NCBI RefSeq assembly: GCF_000244915.1
Contig: NZ_CM001442.1
Span: 7,685,012 to 7,749,011, forward strand
Direction of reading: 5' to 3'
From: Bradyrhizobium sp. WSM471
Lineage (GTDB): Bacteria; Pseudomonadota; Alphaproteobacteria; Rhizobiales; Xanthobacteraceae
Length of the DNA: 64,000 nt
In this document: positions 7,660 to 16,442 of the stretch, piece by piece
Numbering within the stretch: position 1 is the first letter of the stretch
How the letters are laid out: the number at the start of each line of letters is the position of its first letter
Notes under the pieces: generated by a model
What the model was told of the DNA's origin: nothing
Seen by the model: only the letters and a program-made list of their open reading frames with translations
The model's database searches: none
Program-made: the position numbers and the translations under genes

Positions 7660-8997
7660 CTACTCCGCTGCCGCTGTTCGCGGCCGGCCGACAAATCCCG
7701 TGACGTCGCCGAAACGCTCCAGCATCACCGCGGAAAGGTCCTTGGCCTTGCTGGTGACGCAGGCGCCCGAGCGCACAGCGTAGCGATCCTGATGCGCCGC
7801 CTGCGGCGGCGGCTCGCCCTGCTGAAGCGCCCGCGCCAGCTCCATCACGACTTTCCGGAAATGCATGATACCAAGATCGGTCGGACCAAGATGCTCGCGG
7901 GTGCGGTCGGCGATCGGGCCCTGGCTGTCCTGCACGGCCGCATCCTGTTCGGAGACGCCCTTGATGCCGGTGTAGCTCCTGGTCTTCTGCAGCTTGCGGT
8001 CGATCAGATAGTCGTTGCCCTTGTGGCGCAGCGGCACGTAATTGTCGCCGACCTCCGCGATCACGCCGTTGCCCCGGTCGAAGGCGTCACGCTCGGCTTG
8101 CGTCAGCGGCCGCTCCGGATTCCAGGCATAGGTGTAGATCCAGCAATTGGTGTCGGTGACCGGCACGAAAGTCTGTCCAAAGATGTTCTCGCCCGGCATC
8201 GCACTCGGGGCATAGGCGTGGAACGGCATGAGGAATTGGGCAATGCGCCAGTAGATGTTGTCGCCGCCGGTGAGCCGCCCACCGGCGATGGTGAGGCCCG
8301 CCGCGTGCGGGGCGATCTTGATCACGGGGCGCGGATCCTCCGCGATCCAGCGCATGTGATCGCTCGACATCCGCGCGATCGGATTCACGAAATGCTTCTT
8401 GATGTCCAAAATTTCGTTCTCCTCCTTGTCGAAGGAGAGATGGGCGAAGGTGAAATGCGCGGTGTCGATCGAGCCTTCCAGCGCCTGCACCCAGTTGCAG
8501 TCCTGCCATTTCTTGCCGACGTAGCGATGCGAAGCCGGCAGCAGCGCCATTTCGAGATCGGGCAGCTCGGGCATCGCATCCGCGGGACCCATATAGGCCC
8601 AGATCATCTCGCCCCATTCGCGCGCCGGATAGGATTTGATACGAACGAGATCCTTGGCGTTGAGGTCGGGATAGGAGGTCGGCATGTCGACGCAGCGGCC
8701 GTCGGTGTCGAATTTCCAGCCGTGGTATACGCAGCGGATGCCGCATTCCTCATTGCGCCCAAGCCAGAGATTGGCGCCGCGATGCGGGCAGTATTGATCG
8801 ATTAATCCGACAACGCCGCGGGTATCGCGGAAGGCGAGCAGTTCCTCGCCGAGAACGATGATCTTCTTCGGCTCGCCGTCGAGCTCGGGGAGTTCTTCCG
8901 ACAGAAGCACGGGAATCCAGAACCGGCGCAACAATTCGCCCATACCCGTTCCGGGGCCCGACTCGGTCAGGAATTTGTTGTCCTCGGCGCGGAGCAT
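7660..8997 (-). CDS. Rieske non-haem iron aromatic ring-hydroxylating oxygenase, alpha subunit
   Basis: The 445-residue protein has a Rieske [2Fe-2S] domain with C70-x-H72 and C89-x-x-H92, followed by a catalytic domain with D178-x-x-H181-x4-H186 (IDTAHFTFAH), the mononuclear iron site of phthalate-dioxygenase-type enzymes. The family hydroxylates or demethylates aromatic acids using O2 and electrons from a separate reductase. No reductase gene is adjacent, so it must borrow one. GGAGGA precedes the ATG by 6 bases. The upstream TauD-like dioxygenase on the same strand is 85 bases away. Substrate unknown. Confidence 0.92.
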   Translation of the reverse strand: MLRAEDNKFLTESGPGTGMGELLRRFWIPVLLSEELPELDGEPKKIIVLGEELLAFRDTRGVVGLIDQYCPHRGANLWLGRNEECGIRCVYHGWKFDTDGRCVDMPTSYPDLNAKDLVRIKSYPAREWGEMIWAYMGPADAMPELPDLEMALLPASHRYVGKKWQDCNWVQALEGSIDTAHFTFAHLSFDKEENEILDIKKHFVNPIARMSSDHMRWIAEDPRPVIKIAPHAAGLTIAGGRLTGGDNIYWRIAQFLMPFHAYAPSAMPGENIFGQTFVPVTDTNCWIYTYAWNPERPLTQAERDAFDRGNGVIAEVGDNYVPLRHKGNDYLIDRKLQKTRSYTGIKGVSEQDAAVQDSQGPIADRTREHLGPTDLGIMHFRKVVMELARALQQGEPPPQAAHQDRYAVRSGACVTSKAKDLSAVMLERFGDVTGFVGRPRTAAAE

Positions 8998-9082
8998 GGA
9001 AAATCCTCCCGACGGTCTTTGTTTTCGGCAAGATTGGCGCGGACGCGGGAAGACGTCAACGCGGAAGCGGTGCGCAGGCGGG

Positions 9083-9979
9083 TTAAACCGGCCGTTCGCC
9101 CTTCACCGTCACCCGCGTGCCTGAGCGCGTATGGGGCCAGTAGTCCCACATCGCACGGTGCTGGGTGCAGCGGTTGTCCCAGAAGGCAATGGCGTTCTCG
9201 GTCCAGCGGAAGCGGCACTGGAACAGCGGGTTCTCGGCGTGTTGATAGAGATAGGCCAGCATCGCGTCGCTCTCGTCGCGTGGGATTCCGTTGATGTGAC
9301 GGGTAAATCCGCGGTTGACGTAAAGCGCCTTCCTGCCCGTGACCGGATGCGTGCGCACCACGGGATGCTCGGCACTCGGATAGGACGGACGGTCGGCGAC
9401 ACCGTAATTTGCGTAGAGCCCGCGATAGATGTGCTCGCCGTCGTGCAGCGCGGTCAGCCCGTCGAGATAGGCCCTCATCCGGTCCGACAGCGCCTCGTAG
9501 GCCGCGTACATGTTGGCGAACAGCGTATCGCCGCCGCGCGGCGGGCACTGCTTGATGTAGAGGATCGAGCCCATCGGCGGCTCGAGATCGCAGGACACGT
9601 CGGAATGCCAGCCCTCGCCGTTGGCGCGCGGCGAGTTCGCATCCGCATAGATCTTCATCAGTGCCGGGTCTTCATCCTCATGCGGCGCGGCTGGATGAAA
9701 ATGCAGCTCGCCGAACTTGCGGCCGAAGGCGAGATGCTGTTGTGGCGTAATGTGCTGGTCGCGGAAGAAGATGACGAGGTTTTCGGCGAGCGCGCGATGG
9801 ACCTCGTCCATCTGCCGGTTGGACCGGGCATCGTCCGAAACCAGCTTGCCGATATCGACGCCGGAGATTTCCGCGCCGATGATCGGGGTGAGCTTTTCGA
9901 CCCGAAGCGTCTCGTAGGGCGCGCCGTCGTCCGTCGCGTGGCGATAACGCGGGCCCTGCTTGCCGGCGAGTGAGCTCAT
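9083..9979 (-). CDS. TauD/TfdA family 2-oxoglutarate-dependent dioxygenase
   Basis: The 298-residue protein contains the facial triad of Fe(II)/2-oxoglutarate oxygenases: H125-x-D127 (WHSDVS) and H274 (CTQHRAMWD), with an Arg shortly after (around 286-289) for the 2-oxoglutarate carboxylate. Family members oxidise sulfonates, chlorophenoxyacetates and related compounds, releasing succinate and CO2. It precedes the Rieske oxygenase on the same strand, so the two may share a catabolic role. The ATG at 9979 is chosen since the in-frame codons before it fall in the palindromic repeat. Confidence 0.92.
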   Translation of the reverse strand: MSSLAGKQGPRYRHATDDGAPYETLRVEKLTPIIGAEISGVDIGKLVSDDARSNRQMDEVHRALAENLVIFFRDQHITPQQHLAFGRKFGELHFHPAAPHEDEDPALMKIYADANSPRANGEGWHSDVSCDLEPPMGSILYIKQCPPRGGDTLFANMYAAYEALSDRMRAYLDGLTALHDGEHIYRGLYANYGVADRPSYPSAEHPVVRTHPVTGRKALYVNRGFTRHINGIPRDESDAMLAYLYQHAENPLFQCRFRWTENAIAFWDNRCTQHRAMWDYWPHTRSGTRVTVKGERPV

Positions 9980-10014
9980 GGGGTGTCTCCCGATCGTTCT
10001 TGATTGGGAGCATG

Positions 10015-10099
10015 GTAGCCCGGATGGAGCGAAGCGCAATCCGGGTTGAGTTCGTCAGCTTGCGAGAACCCGGATTTCGCTTCGCTCCATCCGGGCTAC
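10015..10099. repeat. Intergenic palindrome, family A (GTAGCCCGGATGGAGCGAAG type)
   Basis: The arms GTAGCCCGGATGGAGCGAAG and its reverse complement are perfect over about 20 bases and enclose a second inner inverted repeat (AACCCGGATT/AATCCGGGTT). Two more members lie at 47412-47494 and 50403-50488. It separates the TauD-like gene from ispG. Confidence 0.88.
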
Positions 10100-10121
10100 A
10101 CGCCGCAAAAGCGGAGCAATA

Positions 10122-11405
10122 CTACTCCGCCGCGGTCACCGGCACCTTGGCGCCCTGGCCGTAGCGCTGCTCGATGTAGTCGATCACGAGCGCCTTGAAG
10201 TCGGCGGAGATGGTCGGGCCGCGCAAGGTGCGGAACTTCTTGCCGTCGACGAACACCGGAGCAGCCGGCGCCTCGCCCGTGCCCGGCAGCGAGATGCCGA
10301 TATTGGCGTGCTTGGATTCGCCGGGGCCGTTGACGATGCACCCCATCACCGCGACGTTGAGCTCTTCCACGCCGGGATATTTCGTCTTCCAGGTCGGCAT
10401 CTCGTCGCGGATGAAACCCTGGATCGAACTGGCCAGTTCCTGGAAGGTGGTCGAGGTAGTGCGGCCGCAGCCGGGGCATGCCGCAACCAGCGGCACGAAG
10501 GTGCGGAAGCCCATGGTCTGCAAGAGCTCCTGGCCGACCTGCACCTCACGCGTGCGGTCGCCGCCGGGCTCCGGCGTCAGCGAGATGCGGATGGTGTCGC
10601 CGATGCCCTGCTGCAACAGGATGCCAAGCGCCGCCGAGGACGCCACGATGCCCTTGGTGCCCATGCCGGCCTCGGTCAGGCCGAGATGGATCGCGTAGTC
10701 GGAACGGCTGGCGAGATCCTGATAGACCGCGATCAGATCCTGCACGGCCGAGACCTTGGCCGAGAGGATGATGCGATTCTTGGGCATGCCGAGCTCTTCG
10801 GCGCGCGCGGCCGAGAGCAGCGCGGACTGCACCATGGCCTCGCGCGTCACCGCGCGCACGTCGCGCGGATCGGCGGACGCGGCGTTCTCGTCCATCAGCT
10901 TGGTCAAGAGCTCCTGGTCGAGCGAGCCCCAATTGGCGCCGATGCGCACCGGCTTGTTGTTCTTGTTGGCGATCTCGATGATGTCGGCGAACTGGGTGTC
11001 GCGCTTGTCCTTGAAGCCGACATTGCCGGGATTGATGCGATATTTGGCGAGCGCCTCGGCGCAGGCCGGATAGGCCGCGAGCAGCTTGTGGCCGATATAG
11101 TGAAAGTCGCCGATCAGCGGCGTGGTGATGCCGCGTTTAAGCAGCCCGTCGCGGATGTGCGGGACGGCGGCGGCGGCCTCCTCACGGTCCACGGTGATGC
11201 GGACCATTTCGGAGCCGGCGCGGGCGAGCGCTGCGACCTGGGCAATGGTGCCGTCGATATCGGCGGTGTCGGTGTTGGTCATCGACTGCACGACGATCGG
11301 CGCGCCGCCGCCAACGGCGACGTCGCCGACCTTGACCTGGGTGGTCCTGTGCCGGGGCGCGGGGCCCGCAACGTCGGAATCGATGGTGTTTTCGAGCTTG
11401 TTCAT
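10122..11405 (-). CDS. ispG: 4-hydroxy-3-methylbut-2-en-1-yl diphosphate synthase (flavodoxin)
   Basis: IspG (GcpE) reductively converts MEcPP to HMBPP in the penultimate step of the MEP isoprenoid pathway. The 427-residue protein shows the N-terminal TIM-barrel start [17 protein letters not shown] and the C-terminal [4Fe-4S] domain with ACPGCGRTT and a third cysteine in [10 protein letters not shown], whose Glu is the open coordination partner. I start it at the ATG at 11405; a TTG three codons upstream is also possible. It feeds the prenyl synthase family seen at the window start. It follows the DMT transporter closely on the same strand. Confidence 0.97.
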   Translation of the reverse strand: MNKLENTIDSDVAGPAPRHRTTQVKVGDVAVGGGAPIVVQSMTNTDTADIDGTIAQVAALARAGSEMVRITVDREEAAAAVPHIRDGLLKRGITTPLIGDFHYIGHKLLAAYPACAEALAKYRINPGNVGFKDKRDTQFADIIEIANKNNKPVRIGANWGSLDQELLTKLMDENAASADPRDVRAVTREAMVQSALLSAARAEELGMPKNRIILSAKVSAVQDLIAVYQDLASRSDYAIHLGLTEAGMGTKGIVASSAALGILLQQGIGDTIRISLTPEPGGDRTREVQVGQELLQTMGFRTFVPLVAACPGCGRTTSTTFQELASSIQGFIRDEMPTWKTKYPGVEELNVAVMGCIVNGPGESKHANIGISLPGTGEAPAAPVFVDGKKFRTLRGPTISADFKALVIDYIEQRYGQGAKVPVTAAE

Positions 11406-11417
11406 GGCGTCCAAATA

Positions 11418-12371
11418 TCAGGTTTTGGTGACGTTCAGCAATGCATCGCGCGGTGCCGCAGCGGATTGGCTGGGACGGTTAACCAGAAAAAGCCCAGCAA
11501 TGACAAGGACGGCGGCAGCCCCGAATGTCAGGTTCAGCGTGTCGTGCATGATGAAATAGCTACCCACCACGCCAAACAAAGGGGTGATGAAGGTAAAAGC
11601 CGACAATTTGCTGGCCGAATAGGTCTTCACCAGCGCGAACCAAAGCGTGAACGTGGTTCCCACGACCCAGATCGCCTGGAAGGCCATCAGGCCCAGCGAC
11701 AGCGGCGACGGGGTGTGGGGGATGGTCTCCCCGAACAGCCAGGCGGCCAGCCCCAAGATCGGGATCGAGGTCGCGACCTGATAGCCCAACGCCTTCTCGG
11801 GCGCGGCGAAGCGCAGCCGCGTTCCCTTGGCAACCAGCGTGGTCGCCGCCCACAGCGCGGCGCCGCCGACGATCATGAGGTCGCCGAGCAGGACATGCGA
11901 ATCGACATTGGGCTGCGGCACGCCGATCGCGAGTGCGACACCGGCAAAGCTGATGGCGAGCCCCAGCCATTGCGTCCCGCCAAGCCGCTCGCCAAGCACC
12001 TGGTAGGAGCCGAGCGCGACGAAGAACGGCGCGGTGTAGAGGAACACGACCGCCCGCGATGCCGGCGTGAAGCGCAGGCCCTGGAAGATCAGAACGAACT
12101 CGATGCCGAACATCAGTCCCGCGATCACGCCGGGCTTCCAGGTGCCGTCGCGCTCAAAGAATTTAACGCCGCGCAAGCTGCCGATGATGAACAGCACCGG
12201 CAGCGCGCCCATCGAGCGGAACGTGGCCTGAAGCATCGGCGGAATGTCCGGCAGCACCAGCTTCACCGCGATCTGGTTGAATCCCCAGGTCAGGCACAGC
12301 ATGAGCATCAGGGCGATAGCGCCGGCGCTGAGGGGACGACCGGCGGACGGTATGGCTTGAGGTGAGGACAT
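11418..12371 (-). CDS. DMT superfamily (EamA) transporter
   Basis: The 317-residue protein has ten predicted transmembrane helices arranged as two EamA repeats: the first from about residue 18 (LMLMLCLTWGFNQIAVK), the second from about 158 (GDLMIVGGAALWAATTLVAK). The helix-2 motif and ERLGGTQWLG are typical of drug/metabolite exporters in the inner membrane. Substrate unknown. It lies 36 bases downstream of the Zur-like gene and 12 bases upstream of ispG on the same strand, so the three may form one transcript. Confidence 0.88.
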   Translation of the reverse strand: MSSPQAIPSAGRPLSAGAIALMLMLCLTWGFNQIAVKLVLPDIPPMLQATFRSMGALPVLFIIGSLRGVKFFERDGTWKPGVIAGLMFGIEFVLIFQGLRFTPASRAVVFLYTAPFFVALGSYQVLGERLGGTQWLGLAISFAGVALAIGVPQPNVDSHVLLGDLMIVGGAALWAATTLVAKGTRLRFAAPEKALGYQVATSIPILGLAAWLFGETIPHTPSPLSLGLMAFQAIWVVGTTFTLWFALVKTYSASKLSAFTFITPLFGVVGSYFIMHDTLNLTFGAAAVLVIAGLFLVNRPSQSAAAPRDALLNVTKT

Positions 12372-12407
12372 TTCTTCCCGAAAAACCGGCTTTGCGCCGT
12401 TGTTGCT

Positions 12408-12902
12408 CTATGCAGCTTTCTGACAATGCGCACAAACGCCCGTGATTTCCACCACGGACAATTTGGGAGCGAAGCCTGAGCTGCGCGCGGCGGCGTTGAG
12501 GTCCCTGGCGAAGGATGCCGACGGAATCTCGCCGACCAGGCCGCAGCGCTCGCAGATCAGGAACGTCACCGCCGAGGTCGCGTCGTGGTCGTGAGCGGCG
12601 CAGGCGAGATAGGCGTTGCGGCTTTCGATGCGGTGCACGAGGCCGTTGGCCATCAGGAAATCGAGAGCACGATAGACCGTGATCGGCGCCGGCCGCGGCA
12701 TCGATTTCGCCAGTTCGTCGATCACCTCATAGGCGCCGAGCGGCCGGTGGCTCGAGAGCAGCGCCCCCAGCACATGGCGGCGTATCGGCGTGAATTTCTG
12801 CGCGCGCTCTCCGCAAACGGCCTCGGCATGCGCCAGCGCATCCGCGGTGCAGCGGCCGTGATCGTGGTCGGGCGCGGGAAATGCCGGTTTCGCGAGGGTC
12901 AT
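12408..12902 (-). CDS. zur: Fur-family regulator, Zur-like
   Basis: The 164-residue protein has a Fur winged helix (RRHVLGALLSSHRPLGAYEV, then PAPITVYRALDFLMANGLVH for the recognition region) and a dimerisation domain with metal-binding cysteines in CERCGLVG and CAHCQKAA. The recognition helix and the RIESRNAYLACA segment are the Zur type, which represses zinc uptake genes when zinc-loaded, but no znuABC is nearby. The ATG at 12902 fits the usual length; an upstream in-frame ATG at 12968 would add a 22-residue extension. Zur rather than Fur or Mur is a family judgement. Confidence 0.82.
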   Translation of the reverse strand: MTLAKPAFPAPDHDHGRCTADALAHAEAVCGERAQKFTPIRRHVLGALLSSHRPLGAYEVIDELAKSMPRPAPITVYRALDFLMANGLVHRIESRNAYLACAAHDHDATSAVTFLICERCGLVGEIPSASFARDLNAAARSSGFAPKLSVVEITGVCAHCQKAA

Positions 12903-12976
12903 GCGACGGCCTTCTAGCATTTCGAAGGGGGAACCCAAAGCAGGACCGGCGATGTGGCCATCAGCCATGCTCGCCC

Positions 12977-12995
12977 TGCGGGACAGTGTCCCGCA
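12977..12995. promoter_or_regulatory. 19-bp perfect palindrome in zur/marR divergent region
   Basis: TGCGGGACAGTGTCCCGCA has 9-base arms around a central G. It lies about 75 bases upstream of zur (ATG at 12902) and about 65 upstream of marR. A palindrome of this quality in a divergent promoter is most likely a dimeric repressor operator. It does not resemble the AT-rich Zur boxes I know. Confidence 0.5.
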
Positions 12996-13014
12996 AACCC
13001 ACCATGAAATAATC

Positions 13015-13043
13015 ATAAGCTTGCTTATAATATCCTAAGCTTA
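13015..13043. promoter_or_regulatory. Two AAGCTT-centred palindromes: probable MarR operator pair
   Basis: ATAAGC-TT-GCTTAT (13015-13028) is followed 7 bases later by TAAGCTTA (13036-13043). They sit directly upstream of the marR ribosome-binding site (GGAGA at 13046). MarR-type regulators usually bind paired AT-rich palindromes here and repress their own operon, so this is the expected autoregulatory site of marR-emrAB. Confidence 0.6.
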
Positions 13044-13058
13044 TTGGAGACAAAGCTC

Positions 13059-13541
13059 ATGAGCCCAGGGCCCGTGGACCAGAATTTCCTGTTTACACTC
13101 GCCGAGGTCTATCGCCTGCTCCGGGTTTATGCCGACAAGGAAGCCTCGCGCTTCGGCATCACTCGCGCGCAATGGGCGGTGCTGGCCAAGGTCGAGCGCA
13201 GCGAAGGCATGAAGCAGTCGGAGCTCGCCGAGCTTCTCGAGGTGCAGCCGATCACGCTGACGCGCCTGATCGACAAACTCTGCGGAAGCGACTGGATCGA
13301 GCGACGCAACGATCCTTCGGATCGCCGCGTCAAGCGGTTGTACCTGAAGAAGGCCGGGCGGCAGTTGCTGGGGCGGATGAGCGGGCTGAAGTCCGAGCTC
13401 ACGGCCAACGCGCTCGACGGCATCACGCCGGCGGACGCTCATCGCCTCCTCACCCAACTCGAAACAATCAAGGAAAACGTGCGGTCCGCGATCCAGACCA
13501 GCGGAGCGGAACAAGCGCGTAAGGAGCAACGCTATGGCTGA
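13059..13541 (+). CDS. MarR family transcriptional regulator
   Basis: The 160-residue protein has the MarR winged helix: RAQWAVLAKVERSEGMKQSE, LEVQPITLTRLIDKL as the recognition helix and ERRNDPSDRRVKRLYLK as the wing. GGAGA sits 8 bases before the ATG at 13059. The stop codon overlaps the start of emrA by 8 bases, so translation is coupled. The role inferred from context is repression of the emrAB efflux genes, released by a small aromatic or drug ligand. Confidence 0.92.
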   Translation: MSPGPVDQNFLFTLAEVYRLLRVYADKEASRFGITRAQWAVLAKVERSEGMKQSELAELLEVQPITLTRLIDKLCGSDWIERRNDPSDRRVKRLYLKKAGRQLLGRMSGLKSELTANALDGITPADAHRLLTQLETIKENVRSAIQTSGAEQARKEQRYG

Positions 13542-14709
13542 TCAGGTTCTCAAGTTCCAGCCCGAGCAGAAAATCGACGGCGGCAAGCCCACCAAGAAAG
13601 CCGGCACCAATCCGCGCCGCCGCTTGGTGGCGGGCCTGCGCCGCTATCGCCGCGTGCTGCTCCTGGTCGTGCTTCCGGTCGCCGTCGCCGTTGCCGGCTT
13701 CACCTTCTATCTCAATGGCGGCCGCTATGTCGGCACCGACGACGCCTATGTCGGCGCGCAGAAAGTGCTGGTGACGCCCGATATCTCCGGCAAAATCCAA
13801 AAGGTCGTCGTCAAGGAGGGCCAGATCGTCAAGCACGGCGACGAGCTGTTCGAGATCGACCCCGCTCCGTTCCGTCATGCATTGGAAGAAGCCAAAGCGC
13901 AACTCGCCCAAGCCCGCGTCACCTATGACAATCTCGTTGCCAACATCAAGATCTACGGTGACATGCTCAATCTCGCCCAGCAGGGCATGGACCTGAAGCA
14001 GCGCGACGTCGAGCGCAAGCAGGCGCTGGTGAAGAACAATTACGGCTCGCAGCTCGATCTCGACAACGCGTCGAACGCACTGGTGACCGCCGGCGCGCAG
14101 GCGCAATACATCAAGCAGCAACTCTCCAACGCCAAGACCCAATTGCTCGGCAATCCCGAGTTGCCGCTGGAGCAATTCCCCGCCTACGCGCAAGCCAAAG
14201 CCAAGCTGGACGATGCCCAGCGCAACCTCGACCACACCGTGCTGCGCGCGCCCATGGATGGCGTGGCAACCCAGGTCGAGCAGATCCAGCTCGGCCGTTA
14301 CGTCGCCGCCGGCACGCCGGTGTTCTCCATCATCGATGTCGCTCATCCCTGGGTCGACGCCAATCCGAAGGAGAGCGACCTCACCTACGTCACCGAGGGA
14401 CAGCCGGTCACGCTCGAGGTCGACGCGTTCCCGAACCATACCTTCAAGGGCAAGATCGGCTCGCTCTCGCCCGGCACCGGCGCGCAATTCGCGATCCTGC
14501 CGCCGCAGAACGCCAGCGGCAATTTCGTCAAGGTGGTGCAGCGCGTGCCGATCCGCATCTATTTCGACGAGACCGACAAATCCGTGCGCAAGCTGAAGGC
14601 CGGCATGAGCGTCTACGCCACCATCGACACCGGCCATCAACGCTCGCTCGCCGGCCTGCTCGGCCTGTCGGCGACCGCGAGCCAAGACAAAGACCAAGAC
14701 AAGGACTGA
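13534..14709 (+). CDS. emrA: HlyD/EmrA-type membrane fusion protein
   Basis: The 391-residue protein has a cytoplasmic N-terminus, one transmembrane helix (about residues 42-62), a lipoyl/barrel-sandwich half (GGRYVGTDDAYVGAQKVLV), a long alpha-helical hairpin (about 110-215) and the second lipoyl half (LDHTVLRAPMDGVATQV), followed by a beta-barrel. This is the periplasmic adaptor of an EmrAB-type drug pump. It overlaps marR by 8 bases with AAGGAG 8 bases before the ATG, and emrB starts 4 bases after its stop. Confidence 0.93.
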   Translation: MADQVLKFQPEQKIDGGKPTKKAGTNPRRRLVAGLRRYRRVLLLVVLPVAVAVAGFTFYLNGGRYVGTDDAYVGAQKVLVTPDISGKIQKVVVKEGQIVKHGDELFEIDPAPFRHALEEAKAQLAQARVTYDNLVANIKIYGDMLNLAQQGMDLKQRDVERKQALVKNNYGSQLDLDNASNALVTAGAQAQYIKQQLSNAKTQLLGNPELPLEQFPAYAQAKAKLDDAQRNLDHTVLRAPMDGVATQVEQIQLGRYVAAGTPVFSIIDVAHPWVDANPKESDLTYVTEGQPVTLEVDAFPNHTFKGKIGSLSPGTGAQFAILPPQNASGNFVKVVQRVPIRIYFDETDKSVRKLKAGMSVYATIDTGHQRSLAGLLGLSATASQDKDQDKD

Positions 14710-14713
14710 TCCG

Positions 14714-16270
14714 GTGTCCGGCCCGAATGCCCATTTGATGGTTCCCGGCCTGCGCCGAAACATGGTGACGATCTGCGCCATGACGGCAACCATCATGCAG
14801 GCGCTGGACACCACCATCGCCAACGTCGCCCTGCCCTACATGCAGGGCACGCTGTCGGCTTCGCAGGACCAGATCAACTGGGTGCTGACCTCCTACATCG
14901 TCGCCGCCGCGATCATGACGGCACCGGTGGGCTGGATCGCCAACCGCTTCGGCCGCAAGCGCATCTTCATCATCTGCTCGGCCGGCTTCACCATGGCATC
15001 GGTGCTGTGCGGGCTTGCGCAGGACATCAACCAGATGGTGCTGTTCCGCCTGCTGCAGGGCGTGTTCGGCGCCGCCCTGGTGCCGTTGTCGCAATCGGTG
15101 ATGCTCGACTATTACACGCTCCAGGAACGCGCCAAGGCGATGTCGATCTGGGGCATGGGCGTGATGATGGGGCCGATCATGGGCCCATCGCTCGGCGCCT
15201 GGCTGACCGAGACTTATTCCTGGCACTGGGTGTTCTTCGTCAATTTGCCGTTCGGCGCCATCACCGTGATCGGGCTGATCGTCTTCATGGACGAGACCAG
15301 GAAGGATCTCAGCCTGAAATTCGACTGGTTCGGTTTCGCCGCGCTGGCGGTCGCGATCGGCTCGCTTCAGCTCGCGCTCGACCGCGGCGAGCAACTAGGC
15401 TGGCTCGAATCGGGCGAGATCCTTGCGGAGTTCATCGTCTCGGCCGTCGCCTTCTACTTCTTCATCGCACATTCCTTCACGACCTCGACACCGTTCATCC
15501 GCTTCGCGCTGTTCAAGGACCGCAATTTCGTCACCGGCTGCATGTTCATGGTCGTGATGGGCCTCGTGCTGTTCTCGACCATGGCGCTGGCCTCGCCCTA
15601 CATGCAGAACGTGATCGGCTATCCCATCATCACCGCGGGCCTGCTGCTGGCGAGCCGCGGCTTCGGCACTTTCTTCGCCATGATGCTGGTCGGCCGCATG
15701 ATGCGTTATGTCGAGGCCCGCACGCTGATCATCACGGGCCTGACGCTGACCGCGGGCTCGCTGTTCCAGATGACCGGCTGGACCGATCTGACCCAGGTGC
15801 CGGAGATCGTGACCGTCAGCGTCATCCAGGGCTTCGGCTTCGGCCTGGTCTTCGTGCCGCTATCGACGGTGGCGTTCCTGACCTTGTCGAACGAGCTGCG
15901 CACCGACGGCACCGCGATGCTGACCCTGATGCGCAACGTCGCGAGCTCGGTGGGCATTTCCGTCGTCATCGCCCAGCTGACGCAGGGCACGCGGCGGACC
16001 TACGCGATCCTGTCCGAGCACATCAATCCGTTCAACCATGCACTCCAGATGCCCAGCGTCAGCGGCATGATCAATCTCTCCACCGACGCCGGCCGCGCCA
16101 TGGCCGATCGCATGGTCAGCGTGCAGGCGCAGATCATCGCCTTCGCGCACGACTACCAGCTGGTGATGTTCTTCATCCTCTGCACCATCCCGCTCGCCCT
16201 GCTGATCGGCTCGACCAAGGCCACCCTGCGCAAGCAGGCGGCCGGGCCGGAACATGCGGTGATGGAGTAG
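14714..16270 (+). CDS. emrB: DHA2-family MFS drug exporter, EmrB-type
   Basis: The 518-residue inner-membrane protein has 14 predicted helices. DHA2 signatures include LDTTIANVALPYMQG in helix 1, GWIANRFGRKRIF in loop 2-3 (motif A) and GPIMGPSLGAWLTE (motif C, antiporter). It exports hydrophobic drugs or aromatic compounds by proton antiport with EmrA and an outer-membrane channel encoded elsewhere. A GTG at 14714 starts it, 4 bases after emrA, with AAGGAC upstream; the ATG eight codons later lacks a ribosome-binding site. Confidence 0.93.
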   Translation: MSGPNAHLMVPGLRRNMVTICAMTATIMQALDTTIANVALPYMQGTLSASQDQINWVLTSYIVAAAIMTAPVGWIANRFGRKRIFIICSAGFTMASVLCGLAQDINQMVLFRLLQGVFGAALVPLSQSVMLDYYTLQERAKAMSIWGMGVMMGPIMGPSLGAWLTETYSWHWVFFVNLPFGAITVIGLIVFMDETRKDLSLKFDWFGFAALAVAIGSLQLALDRGEQLGWLESGEILAEFIVSAVAFYFFIAHSFTTSTPFIRFALFKDRNFVTGCMFMVVMGLVLFSTMALASPYMQNVIGYPIITAGLLLASRGFGTFFAMMLVGRMMRYVEARTLIITGLTLTAGSLFQMTGWTDLTQVPEIVTVSVIQGFGFGLVFVPLSTVAFLTLSNELRTDGTAMLTLMRNVASSVGISVVIAQLTQGTRRTYAILSEHINPFNHALQMPSVSGMINLSTDAGRAMADRMVSVQAQIIAFAHDYQLVMFFILCTIPLALLIGSTKATLRKQAAGPEHAVME

Positions 16271-16290
16271 CGTGGGTCACAACTTCCGCC

Positions 16291-16423
16291 GTCGTCCTGG
16301 ACAAGCGCAGCGCAGATCCAGGACCCATTGGCCCGGCGAGGAGTTTGGTGGTAACTCGTAGTTTCGAGCATCGCACCACAACCTTTCCCTGGGGTAATGG
16401 GTCCTGGCTTTCGCCAGGACGAC
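16291..16423. repeat. Intergenic palindrome, family B (GTCGTCCTGGACAAGCG type), intact
   Basis: It begins GTCGTCCTGGACAAGCG and ends CTTTCGCCAGGACGAC, with inner GATCCAGGACCCAT and ATGGGTCCTGG. It separates emrB from the kinase-like gene (convergent). Bases 16320-16333 (AGGACCCATTGGCC) are the exact reverse complement of 29161-29174 in the IS110-family non-coding region, so this is an unoccupied potential target site. Confidence 0.88.
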
Positions 16424-16442
16424 GGCGAGCATGCGGCACCAA

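Noticed and set aside
10308..12365. Plus-strand frame of 685 codons over ispG and the DMT transporter
   Set aside because: Antisense shadow of two well-recognised genes; composition is Gly/Arg/His-rich and non-protein-like.
13015..13028. Zur box for the Zur-like regulator
   Set aside because: The ATAAGC palindrome sits at the marR start and is paired with a second copy there; alphaproteobacterial Zur boxes I know have a different AT-rich core.
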